Source of the DNA: Dissophora ornata
Lineage: Eukaryota > Mortierellomycota > Mortierellomycetes > Mortierellales > Mortierellaceae
Assembly (NCBI GenBank): GCA_025201705.1
Contig: MU616662.1
Location: 1-53,236 of the forward strand
Direction of reading: 5' to 3'
DNA length: 53,236 bases
In this document: positions 31,001 to 43,245 of the stretch, piece by piece
Layout: each line of letters opens with the position of its first letter
How positions within the stretch are numbered: position 1 is the first letter of the stretch
Translations under genes and position numbers: made by a program
The notes under the pieces: model-generated
The model's database searches: none
What the model was told of the DNA's origin: nothing
Seen by the model: the letters and a program-made list of their open reading frames with translations, nothing else

Positions 31001-34000
31001 CAGCTTCTGTCGCTTCCACTTAATTTTTTGATAAGCCAGGAATCCTTGGTAGTCTGTCGTCATGTCGGGCATCTCCTTCGGCAATTCGAGCTCTAACACT
31101 TGTTCTTCAATCGACTTTTGATTCTGCTGCTGGCCCTTGCTCTTGCTACTCCTCATCATCTTATGGACCACAGGCCGCGAAAGGCCAGTGTGGCTTGATG
31201 ACCCAAAGTCCTCCAAATCCATGACCCCATCTCCGCCATGCGGCCTCTTCGCCACAGGTTTGAAAGCATCCGTGATTCGATGTTGCTTGAATTTATCATC
31301 CAGGGCCGTGACACGTTTAAAGAGCCAATCTGGGTGGCGAACACGAGGAACCGGGTTCGTCACTTTTTGCATCGCGGCTGGAATGGTGATCAGCTTTTGA
31401 ATGACTCCTCCAAAACGCTCTAGATAGTAGTGCCAATCCAGAATCGATCGGATATCAAATTCCTGTAAACTGCTATCCCTGAGCCACTTTCGCAAATAGA
31501 ACTTCATCACCGCTGGCTCCGCAGAAAAGATGGCAACCGGGATGGCCCTCTCCGTCACAGGGCTTCCTGCAGGCTGGGCCGCGATAATGAACTTACAGTT
31601 CAGACCCTTGTCCTTGACCATTTGGTCGCCCAAAAACTCTCCTAGACGTTTTGCAGTACTGATAGCTGTCGATTTTTGAGCGCCGTATTCCTCCAGCGAT
31701 TTTGACATGTTCCTGTTCTCCGAAATCAGGTCAAAGAGCTCGCCTTCCTCCAGGTCCACGGCCTTACTGTAAAGGACATCAAGCCACTGGTTTGCGACCC
31801 TGGCCACAGATGCATAGCACTCTTCCAGGTTTGAGCCATCCAAGAATACCTTGAACAGCTGCGACTGAAAGTTCTTGATCAACTTAAGCTCTCCACGGCG
31901 CTTGACCTCAAACCCCTTCAGCTCAGCAATTGATCCATCCTTGTTGAATACAGCATAACGCTTCTTGAGCAGCTTGTCCTCCTCTTTGGATGATGGCAAG
32001 ATCATGGCATGGTAAGGGCCGTCGACTTCAAAGAAAATACTGTTCTCTTCGATAGTCTCGTACTCGTACTCGTCTGGGTTCTTGAGTACCTGGTACTGCT
32101 TGTTCGTGAACTTTGCATGGACCAGATGATTCAACATGGTACAGGGATATGAAATGGGAAACTTCTTGCCGTTCTTGAGTTTGAATGCAAAGTTTTCGGG
32201 AAACGTCTGAGGAAAGATGCACCAGATACCGTCCGTATCCAACTCAAGTGGTCGGCCCATCTGCTCAACAAGTTGACGCGCCAGCTGAATGATTCTCGCT
32301 CCTGTCAAACACACGATTCCCGCCATCTCCATTGAGTACCATCGCGCTCCCTTTCTCATGACGTATCCGTAAAAGGAGTTCAGAATACACTTGTGCGCCA
32401 GTTGCAATGAATCATAAAGAACGACCATCTTTTTCGCATTCTCGATCTCGACTAGATCCCCTGAGGCGATAGCCTTTTCTGTGTTGCCCTTCCACTTCTT
32501 GTGCAGGCCCTTGTATTCGTAGCGACGATCGCGGAAAGCTTTGACAGTATCGACATAGAAGGGATTTTCTCTCTGGCAGACAACAGCCTCCCGTTCCAGG
32601 ACCTTGGTCTCATGCGTCTTGCGATACACCTTTCGCGAATACTCTGATATACGACTCTTGATTAACGCTGCCTGCTCTAGCTCAGGCAGGTTGTGGAATG
32701 CCCTTTCTTCGTCCCAGGGCTTCTTTCCAGGGAAGCGTTCCGACTCCAGCTGGTTCTTGATCATGTTGAACTCGCTCTTCTTGGCTGGGAAGTACTCTCC
32801 ACGCCAGGACCAGGTCATGCGTCGATCGCAGTCCTTACCAACCCTGTTAAAGTCGCAGGCTGCGCAGGTTGACTCTTCGACGATGGAGTCGGGCTGCAAA
32901 CGGTTGGTGAGAATGATGTTAGGGTACATGGCTGCAACGTCCAAGTGATAAATACTTGGGTTCTCTGTGCGATTTGGTCGGTCCCGCAGATCCATGAGCG
33001 GTGCGGCAATAGCTGCTTTAACCTACATTATTCACAACGCAAAGAGGACGGTTTAGATAAATTGCAGTACTCCTGCACCAATCACATCCAATTACTTGGT
33101 TTACTTCATCGTACCTCTTCGTAATTCGTCACGTCATCCATACTGAGATGACCCTCCACCTCAATACTGAACTTCAATGCTGCATCAAGGTCATCGATCA
33201 ATTGCTGGGCCGTTTCGGGAACAATATTGAAATGATTGGGGATGTCGCTCCTGTATACACCAGCCTGCAACGCCTCGACATGCCCACCAACATAGGTTTC
33301 GCTTTCAAGCAAGTGGCCATCATACATCTTATTGTACGACTCAGTGTGCTTGTTGGGCATGATGATATTGCCTTGATATGCTTCGACCTAAGCAAAGAAA
33401 TATAACGGCGGATCTTGGTCAATGTACCGTCCGCATGGAGGCGTATCACAGACATTTGACGCAAACAGCGCACGTACCATGAGCAATATCTCGCAGAGTG
33501 TTCCTGATCCCTTTCTCAAAACCTCATCGGGATTCATTGGAATAATGTTGCAGAGTGAGAAAATGAAAGGATGGACGTATTTCATATAAAGGTAGTAGGT
33601 TGCAACTGCGTCGGAAACAGAGTACTGGGCCAGCGTTTGCGGCCGCTCGTTTGCGAACGGTGTCATGTCTTCAGGGTCCAGCTCCATTGGGTTATATCCC
33701 AGCTTTTCCTTAGTAACCGATTTCAGACCCTGACTTCCCATGGGCAGGTAGGAATCACGCTTCACCCAACGGAAGGCGTCCATGTGGACAGCTGTGTTGG
33801 ACTTGTACTCGTCTTCATCGTCCTTCTTGATACCAATTTCCTGTTCGCAGCGACATCAAATCGTAGGGGTTAGCTACTGTCTCGGGGAATATCAGCGACA
33901 CACCTAGGAGACATGAGATGAAATCTTACATGAAACATGTCGATGCCATGGATCTTTGCTCTTGCCTCCATGAAGGGCCAGTCGAAAAAGTCTCCGTTGT

Positions 34001-35783
34001 AGGTGACAAATACCGTCGGCTTGACTTCCTGCACATGGTGGAAAAATCGGCGTAAACACTCCTCCTATTTGTCGAAATTAGGGCAGTCGAGGGGAATTGT
34101 TAGCTCTGAGCAACTCGCCTCTGCTTTAAAACTGCTAGTCGCGTAACGTAATCAACTGCCCCACGACAAGTCATACCTCATTCGGCTCATTGAAGATTGT
34201 AAACAGGCCCTCGTATTCGGGCTTGGGGGTATATTCAAAGTCATCAATATCCTTGGAAACCACTTCGCGATTCGTAATCAGAAAGCCCTATAATGAATCA
34301 TTCGACGTGAATACTCGACCTCACCAACATTGACGCTACTCATACTCAGTGACCATTTTAATCACAGTGAGCACCCGTTTTACCTGTCCGTCGATCATGT
34401 ACGAAATCATCATCACAGAGTCAATGGCGGCATCGGGGAACTTGAGTGGCAGCTTTGTTGTCTCAATATCGAAAGCAAACACGACTGGATCCGCACGAGC
34501 AACCCTGTCCATCTGTCGCTTGATATCCACATCTGTCTGTGTGACTCGAACAGTATACCAAAGACCAATACGAATATCTAGAAGAGATGAGGAGCGTCAA
34601 TGGGTAACTCAAGAAGTCCCAGCTACCATTCAGATGATAGCAGAGATGTTTACCTTTGTCAATGGCGACGCGGATTGTATATGGGACATCGTACTCGCGG
34701 ATATCAACAATATGGTCCAATCCCTCGCCTCCTCCAGCCTTTGAGGCAATAGGCTCGCTGTCCAATCCCATATCCAATGAGGCACTAATCGCCTCTGCAT
34801 ATGTATCCAGGACCGACATTTTAGACTGATTCTCTTTGGCAGCTGGAAGAAGAACCTTGCGGACTGCCAGCAGATCGCGCACATTTCTGAAAGAGAGCTT
34901 GATAAAAGTACGAGTGTTTCCGAGAAGGTGGTTTGGCTAACAAAATGAAAAAAGAAGAGTTCACAGAAATCTTTTGAGTTTGGTGTTGAGCAGTGTTGGA
35001 CTGCGATGAACATCAGGAACTGCTCGAATGCTTCTAGATCTTATATTTCGTACCATGTCCAGATCTTCCTTTTGTACCCGACTCAGTTTCTCGACCAGAG
35101 TCTCAAATTTCCTGCGGATATACTCTTCAACATCCGTTTCGAACCCGACCTAGAAAAATTGAACCAACGAATAGATCAGACCCAATGCAAATTACACTGA
35201 ACTTCTGGAAACAGTTTACTCTGCTCAGCAGAAGATTCAAGTTCGTGTTACCTTTGTAGCAATGTAAAAGTACGGGCTGTACCTTACAGTCGTCTTGAAC
35301 ATTTCTCCATCATCTTGAATAAAGTAGTAATCGATAGCGGATCGGCCTGTCGGCCAATCGTCGTCCTTCACCAATGTCTACACACACACACACGACAAAG
35401 TGGCTCATCTTTATCAGAAACGATTTTATCCGCAAGGTAGAACAAGCTGTTGGAGAAAAGTAGCAAAACACACATCCTCTCATTCTCCATTCCATCGTGC
35501 TTACCGCATGCTGATTAATAAGCCAACCCAATTTCTCGGGTCCCTCTTGGAATTTGAAGAATCCGAGTTTCTCATCAATCTCATCTTGAAATGCCACATC
35601 ATCAAACCGCTGCTCAATGTGCGTGCCCTCGTCTCCCGTGGCTACGAACGGCTGTGCAGCAGATGCTGACTGAGCTGAAGGCGCTCTGTAGCTTCTTCCC
35701 CCTCTGCCGCGACCACCACGCCCACCACGCCCACCACGGGAAGACGGCGGCATGAGGCCAAAAGTTGTCTTTTTGAATCCCAT
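28097..35783 (-). CDS. POL2: DNA polymerase epsilon catalytic subunit A
   Basis: Ten exons: 35505-35783, 35252-35377, 35054-35149, 34654-34936, 34384-34577, 34177-34287, 33930-34064, 33478-33840, 33115-33387, 28097-33022. All phases agree, giving 2261 residues (yeast 2222, human 2286). After a Gly/Arg-rich N-terminus come the 3'-5' exonuclease motifs FDIETT (Exo I), [11 protein letters not shown] (Exo II) and [11 protein letters not shown] (Exo III). The B-family polymerase motifs follow: [19 protein letters not shown] (motif A), [13 protein letters not shown] (motif B) and ELDTDGIWC (motif C). The inactive second polymerase half follows, then C-terminal cysteines ([29 protein letters not shown]) that bind zinc or an Fe-S cluster. 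A Cys cluster in the catalytic half ([14 protein letters not shown]) matches the Fe-S site known for this enzyme. It is the leading-strand replicase. All catalytic acids are present. Confidence 0.97.
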
Positions 35784-36013
35784 CGTTTTTCCAAAGTGTA
35801 GTTCCTGTATTCGTTATTTGTTCCTGGATTTTAAGGTGGGAGCAATTATTGGCTAGACATGGATAAAAAATAAGGCAGCACTTGGGAGAACAACAGGAAA
35901 AGACGTGGAAAGATGTGCACGGCAGTGAGAGAGAGCAGAGCTGTGACCTGGAGGAGACTTGAAGAAATAAACAGAGTCGCATAAACCACGATTGAGCGCG
36001 ACCTGTAAATTAA

Positions 36014-36019
36014 ACGCGT
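36014..36019. promoter_or_regulatory. MluI cell-cycle box (ACGCGT) upstream of POL2
   Basis: ACGCGT lies 231 bp upstream of the POL2 start in the 330-bp gap between POL2 and the GCP5 3' end. In yeasts MBF binds this hexamer to drive replication genes at G1/S, and POL2 is a classical target. A role here is inferred from position. Confidence 0.45.
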
Positions 36020-36113
36020 CCTACAATGTTTTGAATTTGAATTGCACAGTCACCAATGCTTTTATTTGATCTACAGGGCTGCAATTGGTGCCCAAGGACA
36101 GAATGCCATGATA

Positions 36114-39100
36114 TCACGACGACAGGGCCAGGATCAGGCCATCAAGATAATTGGAGTCCCCTTCGCCCTGTCCTCCAACTCTCGTTCGAATTTCACCCTT
36201 CCCACGTCCTTGATCACGATATCCGCGCACTGCATTCGAGCTGACTACGACTCTCAGACTCTTGGCCAGAAACTCTCCGCATCTGTTGAACTCCTGCTCA
36301 ATTGCCTGCAATTGTCCGCTGTAAGAGCTTTCGTGACTCCACTTCTTATGGCCCGTTGTCTTCTGGCTGCTTAAGTCGTGGAGCAGTTCGTCGTGTGGAA
36401 ATCCAGGTCCAATCTTGGGTCTCTTGGCACGGCTAACTCCTTCGCCCATGTCCATCTCAATATCCTCGTCTTCGAGATCCTTGTTGTTCTCATCACCAAC
36501 CAAGGCATGACGGGTCACTTTCTTTCTTTTATCAGCCCCGCCGACAAATCGACCACGCCAATCCTCCTCATACTGCTTCTCATCGAACGACTCATCCTCA
36601 GAATCAGTATTGAAATCACCTTCCTGCAAATCGTGCTGTGAAGTGGCGGCTTTCGAGGCATTGAAACTCACTCTCCGTCCACTCCGATTCGTGTGATTCC
36701 CTAACTTCAGATTGTTGCCAAGCTGAGACTCCGCGGGCCGGCGATTCTGTATCTCGTGCTCTTGGATGAAGGTTGAAAAGAGAGCTGAGAACTTTAGTGC
36801 AAGGCTGAGCATCGTCATCAGAGACCGATGTAAAGGTAAAGTCCGCTCCTTGAGGAAACATCGCTCATAGCACACGTTGATAAACTTCTGCGAAAGCTTG
36901 ATCATGTCATCCAAGTCGACTTTTCCTTCAATCTCACTGTGAAACTTCTTGATCTGAACATCCAGGACCTAGTCAATTTAGGTGTTACATTATTGCTTTA
37001 GTATGGACGACGGGTACTGCAGACGTATTTCAGTCAGCTCCACTTACGGTCATCATTAAGTAGCTCCAGAGGTCGTTCATCGTGCACAGAAACCTCAGTC
37101 GCAGTTTCCAAAATAGTCTCAACTCCGGAGTTGTTTTGGGTCTCGATTTGAGGAACAAAGGTAGCTCCATCGCATGTTTTGCAGTTTTGACCTGGAAGAG
37201 CAAGCAGGTGATGCGACCATACATCTGCCTTGCATTTTCGGTCGAGTAAAGAATGCTTGATAGAGGCCATGGCAACTTGAGAGCAGAGGACCGTGTGTTA
37301 GCTACGGTATCATATTAGCAAAGAGATCTCGCTATTAATCACACTTACCAAATATTCAAACTCGATCTGCTCAAGGACTTGGATCCTCAGCCCCGAGAGA
37401 TAAGTGCGGACAGTCTTCAGTCCAGCTTGGTCGCTGACTCTGATCTTGACGAACTTGTTGTGCCCCCAGTCACAAAGCGACGCCGTCTGGTTAAACGTCG
37501 ACCCTAAGATATAAGTATCGCACCAAGGGCGTCTCCGTTTCATCTATTAACAACCGACGATGCGATATTGCTGTTAGAGGCGGCGTACATCGCCTGAGAC
37601 TAATGAATAGTCTGCTGGGTTAGCTGGCCTTACCTTGCTGAAAATTGTAGTGCTAAAAGAGTGCATAACTTCACCCTGCATCATAAAATAAAATTCTGCC
37701 ATGCCCTGCAAATGCCACAGTAGGCGCGACCGCGTGAACAGAATCGATTTGAGCATAGAATTCGTAGCCAAATACTGTCCTTCGATTGCTTGCGCCAGTT
37801 CATGATCCATTATCCACTTGAAAGAAATATTTGGGGTATAATCAATGGATTGCGATGTGTCACCGGTAGAATGGACTGAGTCAGATAATAACGACAATGG
37901 GTATTGGTTCGCGAGGATGCTCCTGTAGTTTGGGAAACTTTTGTTCATATCCGCCGTTGAATTCGAATCCTGTTTTTCTTTTGAAATGGCCTTTGCGAAT
38001 ATCTTCCCGAAGACGGTGGAAGCAAAGTTCTCTGCGGTAGGCATAGTTCCAATCTACAAGAGATGCTTATATTTAGTTATCGAGACATAATTATTGAAGC
38101 AAACAAGAGTGCCTAACGCAATTCATTTAAGCCCACCTCCGAGTCTAGTAGCGTTTGAATAATTCGAATGGCTTTTCCTGTATACATCAGCTGCTTCATC
38201 GATGTCTCTCCTAAGAAACAAGGCGATATCTGAACCGTTGACGCACTACTCGTTGTTGCAGTTATCTGGTCTGAAATCTCTGTCTGGATGTAGTATCCAT
38301 CGGACCAAAAGTTGTTCGAGAAAAGGCCAATATTTTCCGCCCTACAATTAAATTGACAAGAACATTATAAGCACGAATGCGGAAAAAACTAACGCCATTA
38401 GACAGCTCGAATTTACTTACGTTAGTATTAGGAATTCGAATTCAGAGTCGAGAGATTGCCCTGATAGCCAGCACTCGAGGTTGACTAGGAACGGCTGTAT
38501 GCTTTGCTGCAACAGACGTAGAAACAGTGCCGAGTTTCCCGAATCCCCACTCAGCTGTAAATCACACACATTCTCATAGAGGCTGGACAAAACGTCGATC
38601 GAGTATTGGCAAGCTTGCTCCCTAGTATTAGACAGCGATTCTAGAAATAGCGGTCGACCACCATTAAAATCGTTATCCATAATAATACGAGCTTGTGTGG
38701 AGGTAGGCGTAAAGCTTACTGTAGAATCGACGATCTTTGAGGAAAGCTAACAGAACGTGCACAGTCTCTAGCCTATCTGAAAGAGATTGCTGCAACTCAA
38801 TCAGAGAGGCCATATGTTGCTCGAAACCTACAAGCGTGAAGTCAAAGTGTAGACGGAAATGAGTGAAAATGTCATTTTAGTCTGTTACTCCCACCAACAA
38901 CGGCATTATGATTCTACCTTTTCGGTATCTTTGATAGCTTCGCTGCTTATCTGCCAGAAACACCTTTAGTCCTAACAGCTCTGTGTGAATTGCTGACGCA
39001 AACATCTGAATGACCTTTCCATAGTCTTTGGGGGGTGCTGAGCAAATTTTGTCGACCGCTCTTTGCAGCTCAATAATCTCTGCGGCGCTTTCCAAGAATG

Positions 39101-40387
39101 GCTGAAGGATCGCCTCTAGAGCGCCCGGTGAAAGATGAGACACTGCTACTTTTGTGGAATACTGGAGTTAGAGATATTAGCCTTGCGTTTTGGAGACAAG
39201 ATCAGCGATCGGTCATTAAAATGCCTTCGTATTACTTTCGTCGTTGATGAGCCATCCTCGCGAGTAAACAGCATAGTGGGATATCCTTGAAGCAACAAGA
39301 AGAGCTCGTGTATGACGTCGACTTCGTCCATGACAGGAGCCCCCTGTGTAGGCACAAAGTCCTTGGAATCCCGCAGAGCTGAGTTCAGCGTCCATGAACA
39401 CTGGATATCGAATCCGTGCTCAGTCTGTCCTATTTCAGCCTCTCTCTTCCTTGATATGACATGGTCGCCACGCCAGTACTGATGTCGTTCTAAGACTTTC
39501 AAACGGGTCGATGCTTTTGATAGTTTGCTAGACTGCTGGCCCCAAAGATCAAGCCTGCCGAATGATACTCCATCGCCAGTTGCTGAGATCTCTTTGTAAC
39601 GGTTTGTCGAGCTAGCGTCGCCACCCTGCGGCAATTGAGAGTCCTTTGAATTGGGTACAGCGCGAGGATTGATATCCATATCTTCAAAGTCGCTTGCATC
39701 GCTATCCAGCCCGCCTTCGCCTGTCTGTGTCTTCCAATGTTCGCCGACCAAGGGATCCTCTCTCAGGATAGCCTTCAATAATTCCTTGTCAATCTGATCT
39801 TGGCTTTTTGGGGGTTTCTTCGACTCTTTCAAAGGCTCTGGTACTACGTAAACATTTTCCCCCCTCTTCAACGCTGTCGGTGACTCTGACAACTCCAAGA
39901 GCATCATGAGCATGGACGACATCGCGTTCCGAGCAGCCTCTTCTCTGTCCATCTCGCTGCTTGCCACAATTACCCTTGCAGCATCCCCACCCCCGAGCGA
40001 GCGGGAAAGTCGTCGTAATCTCTGCAGATAATTATTCAGGGCATCCGCCTTGGAATCCTGTCCACTCATCGAAAATTTCTCGGCAAGGCCAGCAAGGCGT
40101 TTGTCGATAACCCCATGATCCATGGCTTTATTACGGTTGCCTCCTAGACCATTGACATCAAACAGGTGTAGGGCGACATAGGCAACACACGTGTCGAAGT
40201 ACTGGTCCCCAGGCTGAGGTGATCAGGTCACTTCTTGGTTAGTTTGAGCATCGGCTGTGAAATCAAATGCCATTCAAATTCGCACAACAACGGAGGCAGA
40301 AGGCATTACTTGGAATCCCGTCACACGACTGATGAGCTCCCGCGCAGGCTCTGGCAGCGTTGCCCGCAGTCTCCTTGACATTGACAT
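36114..40387 (-). CDS. TUBGCP5: Gamma-tubulin complex component 5 (GCP5)-like
   Basis: Ten exons: 40310-40387, 39236-40213, 38918-39161, 38689-38827, 38421-38621, 38137-38341, 37634-38053, 37349-37543, 37048-37275, 36114-36968. Phases agree and give 1180 residues. The GRIP1-type half contains VIHELFLLLQGYP and VSHLSPGALEAILQPFLESA; the GRIP2 half contains MAEFYFMMQGEVMHSFSTTI, LPWPLSSIL, RQMYGRITCLLFQVKTAKHA and LWSYLMMT. The final bundle (LDDMIKLSQKFINVCYERCF ... LQAIEQEFNRCGEFLAK) matches GCP5 better than GCP2-4 or GCP6. GCP5 is part of the gamma-tubulin ring complex that nucleates microtubules. An acidic, low-complexity insert of about 145 residues sits between the last helices. The gap between the SPKRKANISNS frame and the next exon is a 74-bp intron (39162-39235), not a break. 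Confidence 0.88.
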
Positions 40388-40632
40388 TACGTCCTTTGAA
40401 TGCAAGCTTTGCCTTCCCCTGTATGCAAAAGAGATGTCTGTGTGGTGGAGCGAATTGCCCGCTATTTAATGCGTGGTGGCTGTTGCACCTGTAGAGAGCG
40501 AAATAATTCGAGCACTGAAAGGTCAAAGCAACATGTTCTTCACTTTCTTCAGGTTTATATTACAATTTGCAAGCGCAATGTCTATGTCGTTGGATCTTCA
40601 TCTCCTCAGACCCTATTGCCCGCCGTTGTTAT

Positions 40633-41843
40633 CTACTGCGATCGGGTGGCGAACTCTTCGACTCTATCGGTGATTTTTTCGAACACAGGGAACAAGGACG
40701 ATGTCGGGAACTGTTTCACCAAATCTGTGTCCATCGCCGTCAATGTAGGGTCGATCGGAACTCTGCCCAGGAAGTTGAGCGCGAACTCTTCCGCCATGGC
40801 CTCTCCTCCTCCTGCAGAGAACAGGTTATTGCATTCCTGTTTTTCGGGTCCAAATAGAGAGTTGAAAGTGAGTTAGTCGCTGGCAGGTTGCAAACCAATT
40901 TTGCGACAGTAGGGCTTGCATAGGAGACTTACAGAGCAATGGGGGCAGATAAATCCGCTCATGTTCTCGATGAGTCCTAGGACCGGGACTCCTGTTTGTC
41001 TGCAGAAGCTGACCTGCTTGCGCACATCCGACAGAGCGACTGCCTGTGGGGTTGTTACTAAGACAACGCCATCAGGGTTATAGGTCTTGAGGTGCTCCAC
41101 AATTGAAATATTTTCATCCGAAGTGCCTGTGATTAGATCCAGACATTGCGCAGCGTTAGCATACAATGCCGTCTATTAAATTACTGAGGTGACAATAGCT
41201 GCCAAACGACGGTCATCTGTACCTGGTGGCGTATCGATTATGAGATAATCCAGCTCCCCCCAGCATGTGTCGGTCAAAAACTGTCGGATCATAGCTAGGT
41301 CATACGAAGATAGACAGTGTTCATGTATCAGATAATATCCTCTTAAAAATCCGCCGAGAAACGACAACGATCAGATCCGTGTACCTGTCTTCTTGGGTCC
41401 ACGCCAGACAACCGAATCGTCCTTGTTCTCGAGCATAAATCCAATCGACATACAGCAGAGCTGCTGTTTCTCGTCCGCATACACTGGCACCCATCTGGAT
41501 GTGGCCAAGCAGTACAAAAAAAATCGGTTGATTTACAAGAGAGATCATGGTGAGATCAGATTGGATTAGCAACTCTTCGTTAGCCTCATCAAAGAGATAA
41601 CTTTCTAGGCGCGCGTGACAATGGTTACCCTGCAGATGATTGATGAATACCCCTGCCGTCGAGTCCGAGCATACGGGGGATTGAGGGTCCACAGAGATCG
41701 ATATCGAGTACTCCAACAGTCTTCCCCCTGGCGATAAGCGACAGGGCCAGCTGCGTCGTGACGGAGGATTTTCCTACACCGCCCTTTCCGGACATGACGA
41801 GGATAATGTGTTTGACTTTGTCGAGTTGGGGTGGCTGCTGCAT
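40633..41843 (-). CDS. CFD1: Cytosolic Fe-S cluster assembly scaffold NUBP2/Cfd1
   Basis: Five exons: 41629-41843, 41385-41494, 41223-41294, 40933-41126, 40633-40836. They are in phase and give 264 residues (human NUBP2 271). The P-loop deviant Walker A is intact ([19 protein letters not shown]), followed by [33 protein letters not shown] and [13 protein letters not shown] with the cluster-binding CxxC, then [16 protein letters not shown]. The N-terminus lacks the four-cysteine ferredoxin motif of NUBP1/Nbp35, which identifies the Cfd1/NUBP2 branch. With Nbp35 it assembles [4Fe-4S] clusters for cytosolic and nuclear proteins, among them DNA polymerase epsilon, encoded 4.9 kb away on the same strand. 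The gap to the start of GCP5 is 245 bp. Confidence 0.95.
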
Positions 41844-42293
41844 GATGAATCGAGGTTCTGGAAGGGTGAATGAAAGGAAGCGAAGGAATGGAGGGCAGTT
41901 CAGGTTTTTAATGCTTTGGCTGAGTAATACAATCTAGCATATCGGTGACTCGGTGACTGTTATCTCTCACGTTCCCCGCACAGACATTCGAAGATCCGCC
42001 CTGTCATGTGTGAGGATTGCAACAAAGCCAAGGGAGCCGAAAAGGCATCTGCAATCAAGGCGAGCGACACTGGCTATATGCCCAGCCGGGGAGTGCGACC
42101 CTCGCATGCAGCTACCCCTGCTAATTCTATATTCTTTTGGGCTATGATAATACCTATTAATGATCCGGGAGCTGCGATAAAAGGTGATTTTATATTGTTT
42201 TTCCAGGCTGCCCTTTCTGTCACCGTCAACCATCATTTGCAAACAGTCGGATGAAACCTCAATCCACAAGCAGGACATGGCGATTGGATGCGC

Positions 42294-42323
42294 CCTGCCT
42301 ACCCTGCCTACCCTGCCTTTCCT
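42294..42323 (-). repeat. Short GGCAGGGTA tandem repeat, G-quadruplex candidate
   Basis: On the minus strand the 9-mer GGCAGGGTA is repeated about three times, giving several closely spaced GG and GGG runs. This could form a G-quadruplex. No link to a gene is shown. Confidence 0.35.
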
Positions 42324-43149
42324 TCCCCTCCACTCAGCTAAAGCCAGTGCTAGTTCGAGTACTTGGCAATCAAGAGATCGTGGTTCCTGCTTTTGCGACG
42401 CGCTCAGGACATTCAAAACCGGAAGACGGAGCACAAAGGGCACATTCATACAAGGTCGCCACGCCCGCAACGGCACCGAAGAACCACGTCTGGGCCATCG
42501 ATTAAGGGTCAACTGTGTATGTTCTATTGGATGCGACGCCCTTGCAGCCATTGACAGAGGAGCACAAAGCCTGGCGTCGTCTTCTCTCTCTGAAAGATCA
42601 TGCAAACTTGCCTGAACCTTCGTGATGGTCGTACCAAAAAAAGCGAGAGTGTCCTCCTCCTCGCGCAATATTTCCTCGTCATGAAAACATATTTTTGTTG
42701 CCATGGGTACCATGTGTATTGGCATACCCTTTCGCCTCAGCCCGAACCAGCAGACCGCCTTTCATGACTCTAGCCAACTCTAATGAGGTCTTTACAAAGT
42801 CTAGACACCTTCACTTCGCCTGCCCATGTTTTTTTTTCTGTTTTTTTCTCATCAACATTGCCTATTGTGAAACAATAACAAGCAAAATAACCCAAAATGT
42901 TACAATGACCGCGAAACCACGCTCACTGCACATGCAAACAAACTGGCACCGTGTCTCACCTTAAATGCGTGCTCTTGACACTGCAACGCTGTCTATCGCG
43001 CTCAACCACAAAAAAGACACGTCTTTGTTCACAGGAAACAGTGTTTAGGTTATTTTGTGTTGGCATTGTTCCCGTGGTCCGTTGTTTGTTTGTCGGATGC
43101 TGACAGCAGATTGGTCCATCCTAGCTATGCCTTGTCTTGTCCCTGAGAT

Positions 43150-43156
43150 TATATAA
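43150..43156 (+). promoter_or_regulatory. TATA box of the histidine-rich gene
   Basis: TATATAA lies 90 bp upstream of the ATG at 43246, followed by a CT-rich leader with CACCCCTCC (a stress-response-type CCCCT word). The spacing is typical for strongly expressed fungal genes. Confidence 0.5.
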
Positions 43157-43245
43157 ACCGTAGAATTTCTCTCACCTCACCCCTCCATTTCCTACATCAA
43201 CTCTTTAACCTTCCCTCTCCCTGCCTTACCACATAGCAATACACC

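Larger units (their letters stand above)
41844..43245. other. Intergenic region with overlapping open frames, no gene resolved
   Basis: Both strands are open for long stretches at 41950-42730 (252 codons on minus, 143 on plus). Neither has a recognisable domain and they shadow each other. A 42-codon minus frame at 42370-42498 starts with MAQTWFFGAVAGVATLYECA, which looks membrane-inserted, and a hydrophobic block APGSLIGIIIAQK lies in another minus frame near 42160-42190. These could be exons of a small spliced membrane protein that I could not assemble. The right end (42960-43245) is the promoter of the histidine-rich gene. Confidence 0.35.

Noticed and set aside
39146..39235. Apparent stop in GCP5 (…SIPQK then TAG)
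   Set aside because: It lies beyond a GTAATACG donor; the 74-bp intron 39162-39235 restores the frame, so it is not a lesion.
41967..42725. 252-codon minus-strand open frame
   Set aside because: No domain, and it has plus-strand open frames as shadows; composition (many Arg/Ser) fits chance open DNA. Mentioned only as an unresolved region.
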